DNA of 32,690 nt from an uncultured SAR116 cluster alpha proteobacterium. GTDB lineage: Bacteria > Pseudomonadota > Alphaproteobacteria > Puniceispirillales > Marisalimonadaceae. The DNA lies in the NCBI GenBank assembly GCA_902590245.1, contig CACIWG010000013.1, positions 1-32,690 of the forward strand, in the 5' to 3' direction. Below are positions 11,105-19,842 of the stretch, one piece after another (the first letter of the stretch is position 1; every line of letters starts with the position of its first letter). A model generated the notes under the pieces. It was not told the DNA's origin. It did not search any database and worked only from the letters and a program-made list of their open reading frames with translations. The position numbers and the translations under genes are program-made.

Positions 11105-12793
11105 TTAAGCTGTCCACTTTATGAATGTTTTTGATTTCAAATGGAAGATGAACAACATTAATAGTGGCATTACCATTTGTAGTGTGGTAGCAACAGCTAA
11201 ATCTTTTCGATCTCCACTAGATTGTAAGTTGATAATTTCTAATGATAAAGTTGTTATTTCACCATTGCCTATAAAATAGATTGGCGCATATAGACTTATA
11301 GATATGATAAATCCTATAGCAAAGCTAAGAAAAATTATATTTAACATTAAATTCAATTTAATTTTAAATAAAATTGTTAAATAACTCTTATTTAAAGATT
11401 GAGCTATTTTCAAATATTTTTTGTTAATATTTTTGTAAGAACTTGAAAATATTAAATATGTATATGGGATTATATATATAATTTTAATCCATAATACGTT
11501 TAGAAACTTGTTATCAAAATTATTAGTTAAAAGAAAAAAATTAAAGCCTAACAAAATTGTTAATTCAGGTATTAATAATGGAATATAAAATATAAAATTT
11601 AAAAAATTATTTTTTAAATTTAATGCTTCCAAAAGCTCTGACCATACAATTATAATTATTAAACTAATAAATGATCCTAAAATAGCTAAAATTAATGAAT
11701 TAAAAAAACTAACAAAATTAAATTTAAAAAAAACTAAAAAATTATCTAAAGTTAATTTTTTAGGAAATAAATCAGGAAAATTCCAATCAACTGCTAAAGA
11801 CCAGATAATTGATATAAAAATATTAATAATAAAAATTAGGAAACAAGTTATTGAAACAAAATATAAAATATTTTCAAAAAAATTGTTTCTTCTATCTAAA
11901 AGATTTCTATAAAAAATTAAATATTGTTGTTTACAAATCAATTTTTCTAAACTTATCCAAGTTAATATTATTAAAATAATTATCAATAATTGTATAATTG
12001 ACAAACAAGATGCAATTGAAAAACTAGCCAATTCTGGTTGTTGAAAAAGTTGTAAAATTCGTATTGATAGAGTTGACGGTGTTGTTGGAGCAAGTATCAA
12101 CGACATATCAATTACGGTTGTCGAAAAAATTAATACAACAAATATAGTAATTTTTAACTTTCTATAAATTAAAGGGAAAATAAAAAAAATCCAGCTTGTA
12201 AAATCAGAAAAGTTTTTTGATTTTGCTAAAAAAAAATGCTCCTTACTCTTTGCATTCTTTAAAAATCCAATTGATATTAACAAAAAAAAAGGAGTTTCTT
12301 TTAATATCAAACCAAAAATTAAAAAAAGACCGTAATTGTCTGGAAACAAGTCTAAATTTGGTGGTCTGTCAAAATTAAAAACTAATGATATCATACGAAT
12401 AAAAAACCCACTTGATGAAAATAAAAAAGAAATTCCAACCGCCATGGTTATATGGGGAAAAGCAATTAACGGATATAAAAGCTTATTTAACTTTGTAAAA
12501 AAATTTGAAAAATATAACTTTGCTAATATAACTTGGGATAATATTAATGAAATAAGAGTAGATAAAATACCCACTGAAATAGATAAATAAATTGATTTTT
12601 CTATCCCAGGAAGCTGAAATGTTAAAAAAAAATATTTAAGAGTAAAATTATCTGAAACATCCAAAAAATATCCCATTGATGGAAGTATAGTACCTAGTAT
12701 TCCAAAAATTACTGGGAAACATAAAGTACCTAGTATTAAAAGAAAAAGTAAAAATAATAATATTTTTTTTTTTCTTTCAATTAATTGATCCAT
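11105..12793 (-). CDS. ynjC: ABC transporter permease, YnjC-like fused protein
   Basis: A 562-residue, very hydrophobic protein with about twelve membrane spans arranged as two BPD/MetI-type permease halves (roughly 50-290 and 330-555). Such fused permeases occur in the thiamine (ThiP), iron (FbpB) and YnjC families. The upstream gene encodes a clear YnjB-type binding protein, so YnjC is the best match. I start it at the ATG at 12793; a TTG 24 bases earlier would make 570 residues but has no clear ribosome site. The gene overlaps the binding-protein gene by 17 bases, implying translational coupling. No ATPase gene follows: the next gene is aspS. The substrate is unknown, as it is for YnjBCD generally. 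Confidence 0.82.
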   Translation of the reverse strand: MDQLIERKKKILLFLLFLLILGTLCFPVIFGILGTILPSMGYFLDVSDNFTLKYFFLTFQLPGIEKSIYLSISVGILSTLISLILSQVILAKLYFSNFFTKLNKLLYPLIAFPHITMAVGISFLFSSSGFFIRMISLVFNFDRPPNLDLFPDNYGLFLIFGLILKETPFFLLISIGFLKNAKSKEHFFLAKSKNFSDFTSWIFFIFPLIYRKLKITIFVVLIFSTTVIDMSLILAPTTPSTLSIRILQLFQQPELASFSIASCLSIIQLLIIILIILTWISLEKLICKQQYLIFYRNLLDRRNNFFENILYFVSITCFLIFIINIFISIIWSLAVDWNFPDLFPKKLTLDNFLVFFKFNFVSFFNSLILAILGSFISLIIIIVWSELLEALNLKNNFLNFIFYIPLLIPELTILLGFNFFLLTNNFDNKFLNVLWIKIIYIIPYTYLIFSSSYKNINKKYLKIAQSLNKSYLTILFKIKLNLMLNIIFLSFAIGFIISISLYAPIYFIGNGEITTLSLEIINLQSSGDRKDLAVATTLQMVMPLLMLFIFHLKSKTFIKWTA

Positions 12794-13997
12794 ATCTTGC
12801 AATCCAACCTTCTTCAATAACTTTAACCCAACTAGGGTGAGGTTCAGGAATTTTATTTTCCAAGTCTTGAAAACTTAAATCAGTAGATTTACTCAAAAGA
12901 TTTTCAAAGTCTTTTTTAAGGTCTTTGTTTAATTTATCGAAAGATAAAACGGAAGGATCCCCCCAAATTTCTGAATTTTGCTTTTCTAATTGCGCTTCAG
13001 GTGAAATCATATAATTTATTACAACTTTCGAAGCATTTTTATTTGTGGCATTGTAAGGAATTGTGAGATAATGAGTATTAGCCAATGAACCGATATTTGG
13101 TATAAAACTTTTAACAGAAGATTTAAAGTTTCCTTTTGAAATTTCATTTTTTGGATATGCAATATTAAATGTTAAACCTATATCTAATTCATTATCAGAG
13201 AATAATTGACCAAGTGACAAGTAATTATTTGGGTATGTTTTACCACTTTTCCATAATAAAGGTGTGATTTCGTCAAACCAATTCCATAATTCATTCAATG
13301 ACAATTTATGTTTATCATTGTTAATATTATACTTATCATAAAAAAGTTTTTTATCTTTAGATACTTCTATCAAAATTTGTTTCAAAAAACTTGTTCCTAT
13401 AAAATCTGGTGGTTGAGGAAAAGTAAATCTACCAGGATTCTTTTTTATGAAATTTTTTAATTGAGATGCACTTTTTGGAACAATTTTTAATTGATCACTA
13501 TCATAATAAAAGATAAGTTGAGATAATCCCCAAGGCATTTCTTTCCCTTCATTAAAGATACCAAAATCATAGAAGTAGGCTGATGATTTAGAAAAATCGA
13601 TAAATTTCGAATTAGGTAATTTCAATATCCAATTCTTATTTAACAACAAGTTATTTTTTTTCATTGTTAAAAAATTCTCTCCATTAATCCAAATGATATC
13701 AACTGAACCATTATCATTTTTTTTCGCGATTTTTTCGAATAAAACTTTTTTAACTGCATCAGATGTATCTTTAATTTTTATATGTTGTAATTTAATACCA
13801 TATTTTTCATAAACTTTTGCTTTAACCCAATTAATATAGTTATTGATATTTTTAGAACCTCCCCATGCATGAAGTTTCACAGTTTTATTTTGAGCACTGT
13901 TAACGATTTGATCCCAATTATTCGTTTGTCCACTTTTACTAAATGAAGGATTTATAATATAAAAAATAAATAGAATTATTAAAGATAAAGATTTCAT
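12777..13997 (-). CDS. ynjB: ABC transporter substrate-binding protein, YnjB family
   Basis: A 406-residue periplasmic binding protein. Residues 1-20 (MKSLSLIILFIFYIINPSFS) look like a Sec signal peptide. The mature part matches the E. coli YnjB pattern: LHAWGGSKNINNYINWV, VDIIWINGENFLTMK, the PWGLSQL loop, FTFPQPPDFIGTSFLKQ, SPEAQLEKQ, WGDPSVL and the ending EPHPSWVKVIEEGW. An in-frame GTG at 14003 is an alternative start; I prefer the ATG because it gives an ordinary signal peptide. It is the first gene of a two-gene operon with the permease and is divergent from yggT. The family belongs to COG4134; its ligand is not established. Confidence 0.88.
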   Translation of the reverse strand: MKSLSLIILFIFYIINPSFSKSGQTNNWDQIVNSAQNKTVKLHAWGGSKNINNYINWVKAKVYEKYGIKLQHIKIKDTSDAVKKVLFEKIAKKNDNGSVDIIWINGENFLTMKKNNLLLNKNWILKLPNSKFIDFSKSSAYFYDFGIFNEGKEMPWGLSQLIFYYDSDQLKIVPKSASQLKNFIKKNPGRFTFPQPPDFIGTSFLKQILIEVSKDKKLFYDKYNINNDKHKLSLNELWNWFDEITPLLWKSGKTYPNNYLSLGQLFSDNELDIGLTFNIAYPKNEISKGNFKSSVKSFIPNIGSLANTHYLTIPYNATNKNASKVVINYMISPEAQLEKQNSEIWGDPSVLSFDKLNKDLKKDFENLLSKSTDLSFQDLENKIPEPHPSWVKVIEEGWIARYGSIN

Positions 13998-14061
13998 ATC
14001 CACCCGTTTAAAATTTTATTTTAAAACTTATATCAGTATAGTAACAAATATTATCACAACT

Positions 14062-14346
14062 ATGAACGCTTTATTTATATTAATAGATCAAATCATATCC
14101 ATATATTTATATACGCTTATAGCATATGTGATAATAACCCTCCTGGTTCAATTCGAAATCGTAAATCGATACAATAGAATTATTGATTTAATATTAAGAG
14201 GATTAATTGCACTTCACGAACCTTTGTTAATTAAAATTAGAAAATATATTCCCTTTATTAGTGGAATGGATTTCTCACCTGTAATAGTCATATTGCTTTT
14301 ATCATTTATCAGAAATTTATTAATTGATTACAGATTAAGTTTGTAG
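14062..14346 (+). CDS. yggT: YggT family membrane protein
   Basis: A 94-residue protein with two hydrophobic spans (about 5-28 and 68-88) flanking the polar segment RYNRIIDLILRGLIALHEPLLIKIRKYIP. The pattern (hydrophobic span, Arg-rich linker, EP..IRK.IP, second span ending in SFIR) is the single YggT repeat found in Alphaproteobacteria. YggT/YlmG proteins sit in the cell membrane; in other bacteria they are linked to cell division or osmotic stress, but the molecular role is uncertain. It is the first gene of the run yggT-folD-HIG1-pduO-etfBA, with folD 11 bases downstream. Confidence 0.85.
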   Translation: MNALFILIDQIISIYLYTLIAYVIITLLVQFEIVNRYNRIIDLILRGLIALHEPLLIKIRKYIPFISGMDFSPVIVILLLSFIRNLLIDYRLSL

Positions 14347-14357
14347 GAGTAAGAAAA

Positions 14358-15263
14358 TTGATAATTGATAATATGAAAATCATTAATGGAATTAATCACT
14401 CTCAAAACTTAATTGAGATTGTCAAAGAATTAGTTTTAAAATCTGAAAGACTTAATGAACGTGAACCTTCTATAGCCGTAATTTTAATTGGAGAAAATTC
14501 AGCTAGTGAAATATATGTTAAAAATAAAATTAAAACTGCAGAAAATATTGGAATAATATCAAAGAAAATTGTATATCCCTCATCAATAACTGAAAAAGAA
14601 TTATTAAATAAAATCAAAGAATTAAATCAGCAAAAAGATATTGATGGAATTCTTGTTCAACTCCCACTACCAATTCATATTTCTGAAGATAAAGTTATTT
14701 TATCAATTGATCCAAAAAAAGATGTGGATGGATTTCATCCAATAAATTTAGGCAACTTATTTCTAGGCAATAATAATGGTATGATTCCTTGTACACCTCT
14801 AGGGTGTATTTACATGTTAAAAAAAGAATTAGGTTCACTTAATGGCTTAAATGCAACAATAGTAGGTAGATCAAATATTGTTGGAAAACCTATGCAATCA
14901 TTGCTACTTAAAGAAAATTGTACAACTACAATTACACACTCTAAAACAAGAAACTTATCTGAATTTACATTAAAAGCTGATATTTTAATTGCTGCAATCG
15001 GAATGACTGAATTTATCGATAATAGTTATATAAAAGATAAAGCAACTGTAATTGATGTTGGTATCAATAGAAAAAAAATAAATGATAAAATTAAAATTTT
15101 AGGTGATGTAAATTTTAATGATGTTATTAATAAGGTTAAATTAATTACACCTGTGCCTGGTGGGGTAGGTCCTATGACAATTGCATGTTTAATGTATAAT
15201 ACAGTTAAAGCAAGTTTCTTAAGAAATAATCACGAATTTAAGGAGATTATTTTTGATGAATGA
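14358..15263 (+). CDS. folD: Bifunctional methylenetetrahydrofolate dehydrogenase/cyclohydrolase
   Basis: FolD interconverts 5,10-methylene-, methenyl- and 10-formyl-tetrahydrofolate in cytosolic one-carbon metabolism. The 301 residues include YVKNKIKTAENIGI near residue 53 (catalytic Tyr and Lys), DGILVQLPLP near 97-106, PKKDVDGFHPIN, TPLGCI, the NADP-site segment VGRSNIVGKPM near 174, and TPVPGGVGPMT near the C-terminus. I use the TTG at 14358 because GGAG at 14346-14349 lies eight bases before it; the first ATG, at 14373, is 23 bases from that site. The start therefore appears to be non-ATG, giving MIIDNMKIING. The 3' end overlaps the next gene by 8 bases. Confidence 0.95.
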   Translation: MIIDNMKIINGINHSQNLIEIVKELVLKSERLNEREPSIAVILIGENSASEIYVKNKIKTAENIGIISKKIVYPSSITEKELLNKIKELNQQKDIDGILVQLPLPIHISEDKVILSIDPKKDVDGFHPINLGNLFLGNNNGMIPCTPLGCIYMLKKELGSLNGLNATIVGRSNIVGKPMQSLLLKENCTTTITHSKTRNLSEFTLKADILIAAIGMTEFIDNSYIKDKATVIDVGINRKKINDKIKILGDVNFNDVINKVKLITPVPGGVGPMTIACLMYNTVKASFLRNNHEFKEIIFDE

Positions 15264-15465
15264 TTTTCTCGCAAATTCAATATTAGTAATTTGTCTTCTA
15301 ATAGTTTTTGGAATTTTAATGTGGGGCGTTATTACAATGGGTAGAGGTGGTAATTATAATAAATCTAAAAGTAATTTGATTATGAGATATAGAATTATTT
15401 TCCAAGCAATTGCAATAATCGTTTTTGTATTTATCTTATATATGAAGAGATATTATAATGGTTAA
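15256..15465 (+). CDS. Small twin-transmembrane protein, HIG1-domain-like
   Basis: A 69-residue protein with two hydrophobic spans (about 6-27 and 47-64) joined by a short basic loop, GRGGNYNKSKSNLIMRYR. The glycine-rich, positively charged loop and two-span form match the bacterial twin-membrane proteins of the HIG1 (hypoxia-induced) domain family. In many Alphaproteobacteria such a gene stands just before pduO and etfBA, as here. Mitochondrial HIG1 proteins associate with respiratory complexes; a similar role here is inference. AGGAG lies ten bases before the ATG at 15256. It overlaps folD by 8 bases and pduO by 8 bases, so all three are tightly coupled. Confidence 0.72.
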   Translation: MNDFLANSILVICLLIVFGILMWGVITMGRGGNYNKSKSNLIMRYRIIFQAIAIIVFVFILYMKRYYNG

Positions 15466-16036
15466 ACTCAATAAAATTTATACTAAGACAGGAGATGATG
15501 GGACAACTGGTCTGTCAGATGGTAGTCGTGTAAAAAAATACGATTTAAGACCCTCTGCATATGGTGATGTTGACGAATTAAATTCTTTTATTGGTCTTTC
15601 AATTAACTGTATTAATAAAGAGAGAAAATATAATTTTTTAGTTGAGATATTAAAAAAAATTCAAAATGACCTTTTTGATTTAGGTGCAGACTTATCTACA
15701 CCAATTGAAGAAAACCCAAAATTTGAACCATTAAGAATTAAAAATTCTCAAGTTTTAAATTTAGAGAATATGATTGATAAGTTTAATTATAAATTAGAAC
15801 CATTAAATTCATTTGTTTTACCTGGTGGATCTGAAATGTCATGCTGGCTTCATATTGCAAGAACGGTAGCAAGAAGAGCCGAGAGATCGATGTCAAAACT
15901 TGCTGAAAAAAATAAGATTAACAAACAATCATTAATCTATATAAACAGACTATCAGACTTTTTATTTGTAGTTTCAAGAGTAACAAATGATAATGGAAAG
16001 TTTGATATATTGTGGGTTCCTGGAGAAAATCAATAA
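15458..16036 (+). CDS. pduO: Cob(I)alamin adenosyltransferase, PduO type
   Basis: The enzyme transfers adenosyl from ATP to cob(I)alamin to make adenosylcobalamin. The 192 residues carry the PduO ATP-binding start KIYTKTGDDGTTGL (residues 6-19), DVDELNSFIG near 38-47, and the signature RTVARRAERSM near 137-147. RLSDFLFVVSR toward the C-terminus is also conserved. It overlaps the twin-membrane gene by 8 bases and precedes etfB by 19 bases. It shows that the cell probably uses adenosylcobalamin, which fits with cobS and cobT elsewhere in the window, whether B12 is made or imported. Confidence 0.94.
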   Translation: MVKLNKIYTKTGDDGTTGLSDGSRVKKYDLRPSAYGDVDELNSFIGLSINCINKERKYNFLVEILKKIQNDLFDLGADLSTPIEENPKFEPLRIKNSQVLNLENMIDKFNYKLEPLNSFVLPGGSEMSCWLHIARTVARRAERSMSKLAEKNKINKQSLIYINRLSDFLFVVSRVTNDNGKFDILWVPGENQ

Positions 16037-16055
16037 TTGAAATGGGAGATGATTT

Positions 16056-16805
16056 ATGAAGATACTAGTTCCAGTTAAAAGAGTTGTAGACTATAACGTC
16101 AAAGTTAGAGTTAAAAAAGATGAAACGGACGTTGAATTAGATAATGTAAAAATGTCTATGAACCCTTTTGATGAGATAGCTGTAGAGGAAGCTCTTCGAT
16201 TAAAAGAAAAAGGTGTTGCCAGCGAAATAATTGCAGTATCCATAGGCTTACCAGAAGTACAAGAAACAATAAGAAACGCTTTAGCAATGGGAGCTGATTC
16301 TGGTGTTTTTGTAAATTGCACATCGAAACTTGAACCATTATCTGTTGCTAAAATCCTGACGTCGATATGTAATAAAATCAAACCTGATCTTGTAATTATG
16401 GGCAAACAAGCAATTGATGACGACATGAATGCTACTGGACAAATGCTTTCAGCAATGCTGAACTGGGGTCAAGCAACCTTTGCAAGTAAATTAGAAATAC
16501 AAGAAAAAAAAATAAAAGTTGGAAGAGAAATTGACGGAGGTATAGAAAATATTGAAGTTAATTTACCAGCTATTGTGACAACTGACTTGAGGTTGAATGA
16601 ACCACGGTATGCAAGTTTGCCTAACATCATGAAGGCAAAAAGAAAACCAATAGATGAAATACAAGTTAAAGATTTAAATATCGACATTGCACCAAGGTTA
16701 GAAATTTTAAAAGTTGAAGAACCAAAATCTAGAGAAGCTGGGATTATGGTGAAATCTGTTGATGAAATGATTGAAAAATTAAAAAATGAAGCTAAAGTAA
16801 TTTAG
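16056..16805 (+). CDS. etfB: Electron transfer flavoprotein, beta subunit
   Basis: EtfB pairs with EtfA to form the soluble FAD/AMP protein that moves electrons from acyl-CoA and other dehydrogenases to ETF-ubiquinone oxidoreductase. The 249 residues begin [19 protein letters not shown] and contain [36 protein letters not shown] (AMP site) and [22 protein letters not shown], all EtfB signatures. GGGAG at 16044-16048 precedes the ATG. etfA starts 13 bases after the stop, the usual bacterial order. Confidence 0.97.
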   Translation: MKILVPVKRVVDYNVKVRVKKDETDVELDNVKMSMNPFDEIAVEEALRLKEKGVASEIIAVSIGLPEVQETIRNALAMGADSGVFVNCTSKLEPLSVAKILTSICNKIKPDLVIMGKQAIDDDMNATGQMLSAMLNWGQATFASKLEIQEKKIKVGREIDGGIENIEVNLPAIVTTDLRLNEPRYASLPNIMKAKRKPIDEIQVKDLNIDIAPRLEILKVEEPKSREAGIMVKSVDEMIEKLKNEAKVI

Positions 16806-16818
16806 TATAGAGGTATAT

Positions 16819-17751
16819 ATGAAAACGTTAGTAGTAGTAGATCACAATAATAATAAGTTAGAAAAATCGACATTAAATACTATAAAAGCAGCTAGTCAAC
16901 TTGAAAATGTTGATCTATTAGTTTTAAGCGATAGTTGTAAAGACATTTGTAATGAGTTAATTAATATTAAAAATATTAATAATATTTTTATTAATGAAAA
17001 CGACGCATTTAAAAATCAATTAGCTGAAGATTCAGCAAATTTTATCGCTGAAAATTTCAAAAACTACACAAATATTTTATTTTCAAATACTTCTAATGGA
17101 AAAAATATAGCACCAAGACTAGCAGGATTGCTTGATACTATGATAATTCCAGATGTGATTGAAATTGTTGATAAGCAAACATTCAAAAGACCAATTTATG
17201 CTGGAAACGCTATTGCAACTTGTAAGAGTAAAAATAAAATAAATATCATAACTATTCGAGCTACAGCATTTGAAGAAGCAGAGATCGGCAATGAAAATGT
17301 TGGTAAAATTCAAGAAATTGGCAATTTAACAAGTAATAACCTATCAAAATATTTAAATTCTGAACTTACAAAAAGTGAAAGACCTGAATTAACTTCAGCT
17401 GATATAGTTGTGTCTGGTGGAAGAGGGTTAGGGTCTGCAGAAAACTTCCAATTATTAGAAAAATTAGCTGATAAACTTGGAGCTGCTATGGGAGCAAGTA
17501 GAGCAGCGGTAGATGCTGGGTACGTTCCTAATGATTGGCAAGTTGGTCAAACTGGTAAAATTGTTGCTCCAAACCTCTACATAGCCGTAGGTATCTCAGG
17601 CGCAATACAACACTTGGCAGGAATGAAAGATAGTAAAGTTATAATAGGTATTAATAAAGATGAAGAAGCACCTATTTTCTCAATATCTGACTATGGGTTA
17701 GCTGAAGATTTGTTTAAAGCAGTTCCAGAGATGGAAAGTAAAATTAATTAA
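16819..17751 (+). CDS. etfA: Electron transfer flavoprotein, alpha subunit
   Basis: The 310-residue FAD-binding partner of EtfB. The N-terminal domain (1-185) is less conserved. The C-terminal FAD domain is typical: SGGRGLGSAENF near 194-205, LGAAMGASRAAVDAGYVPND near 214-233, QVGQTGKIVAPNLYIAVGISGAIQHLAGM near 236-264 and INKDEEAPIF near 273. It is the last gene of the yggT-etfA run. In relatives a 3-hydroxybutyryl-CoA dehydrogenase gene often follows; here the next gene is tlpA on the other strand, with the two coding ends overlapping by 8 bases. Confidence 0.97.
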   Translation: MKTLVVVDHNNNKLEKSTLNTIKAASQLENVDLLVLSDSCKDICNELINIKNINNIFINENDAFKNQLAEDSANFIAENFKNYTNILFSNTSNGKNIAPRLAGLLDTMIIPDVIEIVDKQTFKRPIYAGNAIATCKSKNKINIITIRATAFEEAEIGNENVGKIQEIGNLTSNNLSKYLNSELTKSERPELTSADIVVSGGRGLGSAENFQLLEKLADKLGAAMGASRAAVDAGYVPNDWQVGQTGKIVAPNLYIAVGISGAIQHLAGMKDSKVIIGINKDEEAPIFSISDYGLAEDLFKAVPEMESKIN

Positions 17752-18247
17752 AAAAATTGTTAATTTGTTCTAATGAATTTTTATTATAACTAAAAATACC
17801 CTCTTTTTTTGCTATTATTTTTTTTTCTCTTATTAAAATAGTTGTAGGTATACCTCTTAGTTTCAAACTTTTAAAAAAAGTCATATTTTTATCAAAATAA
17901 GTTGTTAAGTCATTTACTTTATTTTTTTTTAGAAAATTTAATTGATATTTTATTGATTTTTTATCTATAGAAATAAGTATGATTTTAAGGTCTTTATTAT
18001 CAATTTTCATTTTTTTTAAGTCTGGCAATTCTTTTTTACATGGAATACACCATGTAGCCCAAAAGTTAACAACATATTTTGAGTTTAAGTCTAAGATATC
18101 ATAGATTTTTTTATCCACACTCTTTTCATCACTTAAGGTTATGTTGTTATTTAGTTTTACATCTATTTCCTGAAATAAAGTATTTGATTGAGATGAAAAT
18201 GGGAAGATAATTGATAAAATTAATAAATATTTTAGACCACTAGACAA
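17744..18247 (-). CDS. tlpA: TlpA/ResA-like thiol:disulfide thioredoxin, exported
   Basis: A 167-residue thioredoxin-fold protein with an N-terminal hydrophobic segment (about 4-18) that is a signal peptide or membrane anchor, so it acts in the periplasm. The active site is WCIPCKKE with Cys67 and Cys70, and the cis-proline is in RGIPTT. TlpA and ResA proteins reduce disulfides, for example in cytochrome c and oxidase maturation. The start is a TTG preceded by AAGGGA eight bases upstream. A TlpA gene divergent from argH-lptM-lysA is a common alphaproteobacterial arrangement. The substrate is not known. Confidence 0.85.
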   Translation of the reverse strand: MSSGLKYLLILSIIFPFSSQSNTLFQEIDVKLNNNITLSDEKSVDKKIYDILDLNSKYVVNFWATWCIPCKKELPDLKKMKIDNKDLKIILISIDKKSIKYQLNFLKKNKVNDLTTYFDKNMTFFKSLKLRGIPTTILIREKKIIAKKEGIFSYNKNSLEQINNFFN

Positions 18248-18307
18248 TATTGTTTCCCTTTTTTAATTTATATATATGATAATTAAAAAAATTATAAAGT
18301 TAAGATA

Positions 18308-19708
18308 ATGTCAAAAAGAAAAAAAAGTTTAAAAAGCACAATTTGGGGTGGAAGATTTGAAGGAGAGTCAAGCGATGATTTAATTAAGTTCAATTCTTCA
18401 ATTAACTTTGATAAAGATTTATATACTCAAGATATTGAAGGATCAATAGCTCATGCTGAAATGTTATCAAAACAAAAGATTATTTTAAAAAAAGATTTTT
18501 TAGAAATTAAAAGTGGTCTTCTTAAAATTAAAAAAGAAATTGAAACAAATAAATTCAAATTCAAAATTGAACTAGAAGATATTCATATGAATATTGAAAG
18601 TAGATTAATTGAATTAATTGGTGAGTCTGGAAAAAAATTACATACTGCACGTTCAAGAAATGATCAAGTTGTTACTGATTTTAAGATGTGGATAAGAGGT
18701 GATTTGGATACTATTTCAGAACATTTAAAGCAACTTCAAGAAAAGTTAATTATTAAAGCTGAAGATAATTATGAGACCTTAATGCCGGGTTATACTCATT
18801 TGCAAGTTGCTCAACCTGTCACCTTTGGACATCATCTTTTGGCATATGTTGAAATGTTTGGAAGAGACAGAGAGAGAATTTTAGATTGTAAAAACAGAAT
18901 GAATGAGTGCCCTCTAGGTTCAGCTGCACTTGCAGGAACAAGTTACCCTATAGATAGAAATTTTGTAGCAAAGAAATTAAACTTTTCTTCACCTTCACGA
19001 AACTCTATAGATTCTGTATCAAGTCGCGATTTTGCTATTGAATATTTATCCGTTATTTGTTTGATTGGTGTAAATTTGTCTAGAATTGCTGAAGAGCTAA
19101 TTCTATGGTCATCAAACGGATTTAATTTCGTTGTAATTAATGAAGAATATACAACTGGATCAAGCATCATGCCACAAAAAAGAAATCCTGACGCAGCTGA
19201 ACTTATTAGAGGAAAATCTAACAGACTTATAGGAAATTTAGTTAATTTAACAACTTTATTAAAAGGGTTACCCCTTGCTTATAGTAAAGATCTGCAAGAA
19301 GATAAAGAACCAGTATTTGATTCATCTAAAAATATTAAAAATTGTCTATTAAATATGATTGGTATTATTAAGTCTTTAAAAGTGAATAAAAATAAAATGC
19401 TTAAAGCTTTGCAAAAAGGTTTCCCAACTGCAACGGATCTAGCTGATTATCTAGTGACATATTTAAATATTCCGTTCAGAGATGCTCATAAAATTACTGG
19501 TAAAATAATTCTTCTTGCAGAAAAGAAAAATTGTTCTCTTGACGAATTATCATTAGAAGATTTAAGATCCATTGAACCTAAAATTGACAATAATATTATG
19601 AAATCAATAAGTATTAGTTCGTCTATACTAAAGAAATCATCATTTGGTGGAACATCTCCGAGATTAGTTTTAAAAGCTATATCAGAAGCAAAAAGGAGAT
19701 TTTTATAA
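18308..19708 (+). CDS. argH: Argininosuccinate lyase
   Basis: ArgH cleaves argininosuccinate to arginine and fumarate, the last step of arginine synthesis. The 466 residues have the family start WGGRFEGESSD near 13-23, EDIHMNIESRL near 90, the HTARSRNDQVVTDFKMW helix near 111, PGYTHLQVAQP near 160, and the catalytic serine loop GSSIMPQKRNPD at 284-295. This is full length for the family. The 60-base gap upstream separates it from the divergent tlpA. A 42-codon lipoprotein gene and lysA follow with gaps of 4 and 1 bases, so arginine and lysine synthesis share a transcript here. Confidence 0.97.
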   Translation: MSKRKKSLKSTIWGGRFEGESSDDLIKFNSSINFDKDLYTQDIEGSIAHAEMLSKQKIILKKDFLEIKSGLLKIKKEIETNKFKFKIELEDIHMNIESRLIELIGESGKKLHTARSRNDQVVTDFKMWIRGDLDTISEHLKQLQEKLIIKAEDNYETLMPGYTHLQVAQPVTFGHHLLAYVEMFGRDRERILDCKNRMNECPLGSAALAGTSYPIDRNFVAKKLNFSSPSRNSIDSVSSRDFAIEYLSVICLIGVNLSRIAEELILWSSNGFNFVVINEEYTTGSSIMPQKRNPDAAELIRGKSNRLIGNLVNLTTLLKGLPLAYSKDLQEDKEPVFDSSKNIKNCLLNMIGIIKSLKVNKNKMLKALQKGFPTATDLADYLVTYLNIPFRDAHKITGKIILLAEKKNCSLDELSLEDLRSIEPKIDNNIMKSISISSSILKKSSFGGTSPRLVLKAISEAKRRFL

Positions 19709-19712
19709 AGTA

Positions 19713-19841
19713 ATGACTAAATTAAAACAATTAAATACTCTATTTTTTTTAATGATAATTTTAAGTTTTTTTTCTTATGGATGCGGTAAAAAAGCTGACC
19801 CTATTTCATCATCAAAAAAAATAATTTCAACAGAAAATTAA
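19713..19841 (+). CDS. lptM: Small lipoprotein, LptM-like
   Basis: This 42-codon gene lies in the gap between argH and lysA, with a 4-base gap before it and one base after it. The peptide has a Lys-containing start (MTKLKQLN), a hydrophobic core (residues 9-20) and a lipobox-like FSYGC with Cys24, followed by GKKADP. The CGKKxxP motif after the lipidated cysteine is the mark of LptM (formerly YifL), the small lipoprotein that assists assembly of the LptD lipopolysaccharide translocon in enterobacteria. In E. coli the gene sits beside dapF; in many Alphaproteobacteria it lies between argH and lysA. The -3 residue of the lipobox is Ser, not Leu, which is less usual. The LptD-assembly role here is inferred from family. 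Confidence 0.75.
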   Translation: MTKLKQLNTLFFLMIILSFFSYGCGKKADPISSSKKIISTEN

Positions 19842-19842
19842 A

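Noticed and set aside
12336-12590. 84-codon open frame opposite ynjC
   Set aside because: It is antisense to permease membrane segments and has no ribosome site or family match.
12794-12817. Earlier TTG start for the YnjC-like permease
   Set aside because: It would deepen the overlap with ynjB to 41 bases and has no ribosome site; the ATG at 12793 gives a natural N-terminus.
16091-16687. Three open frames opposite etfB
   Set aside because: They are shadows of the EtfB coding frame, overlap each other, and have no start signals.
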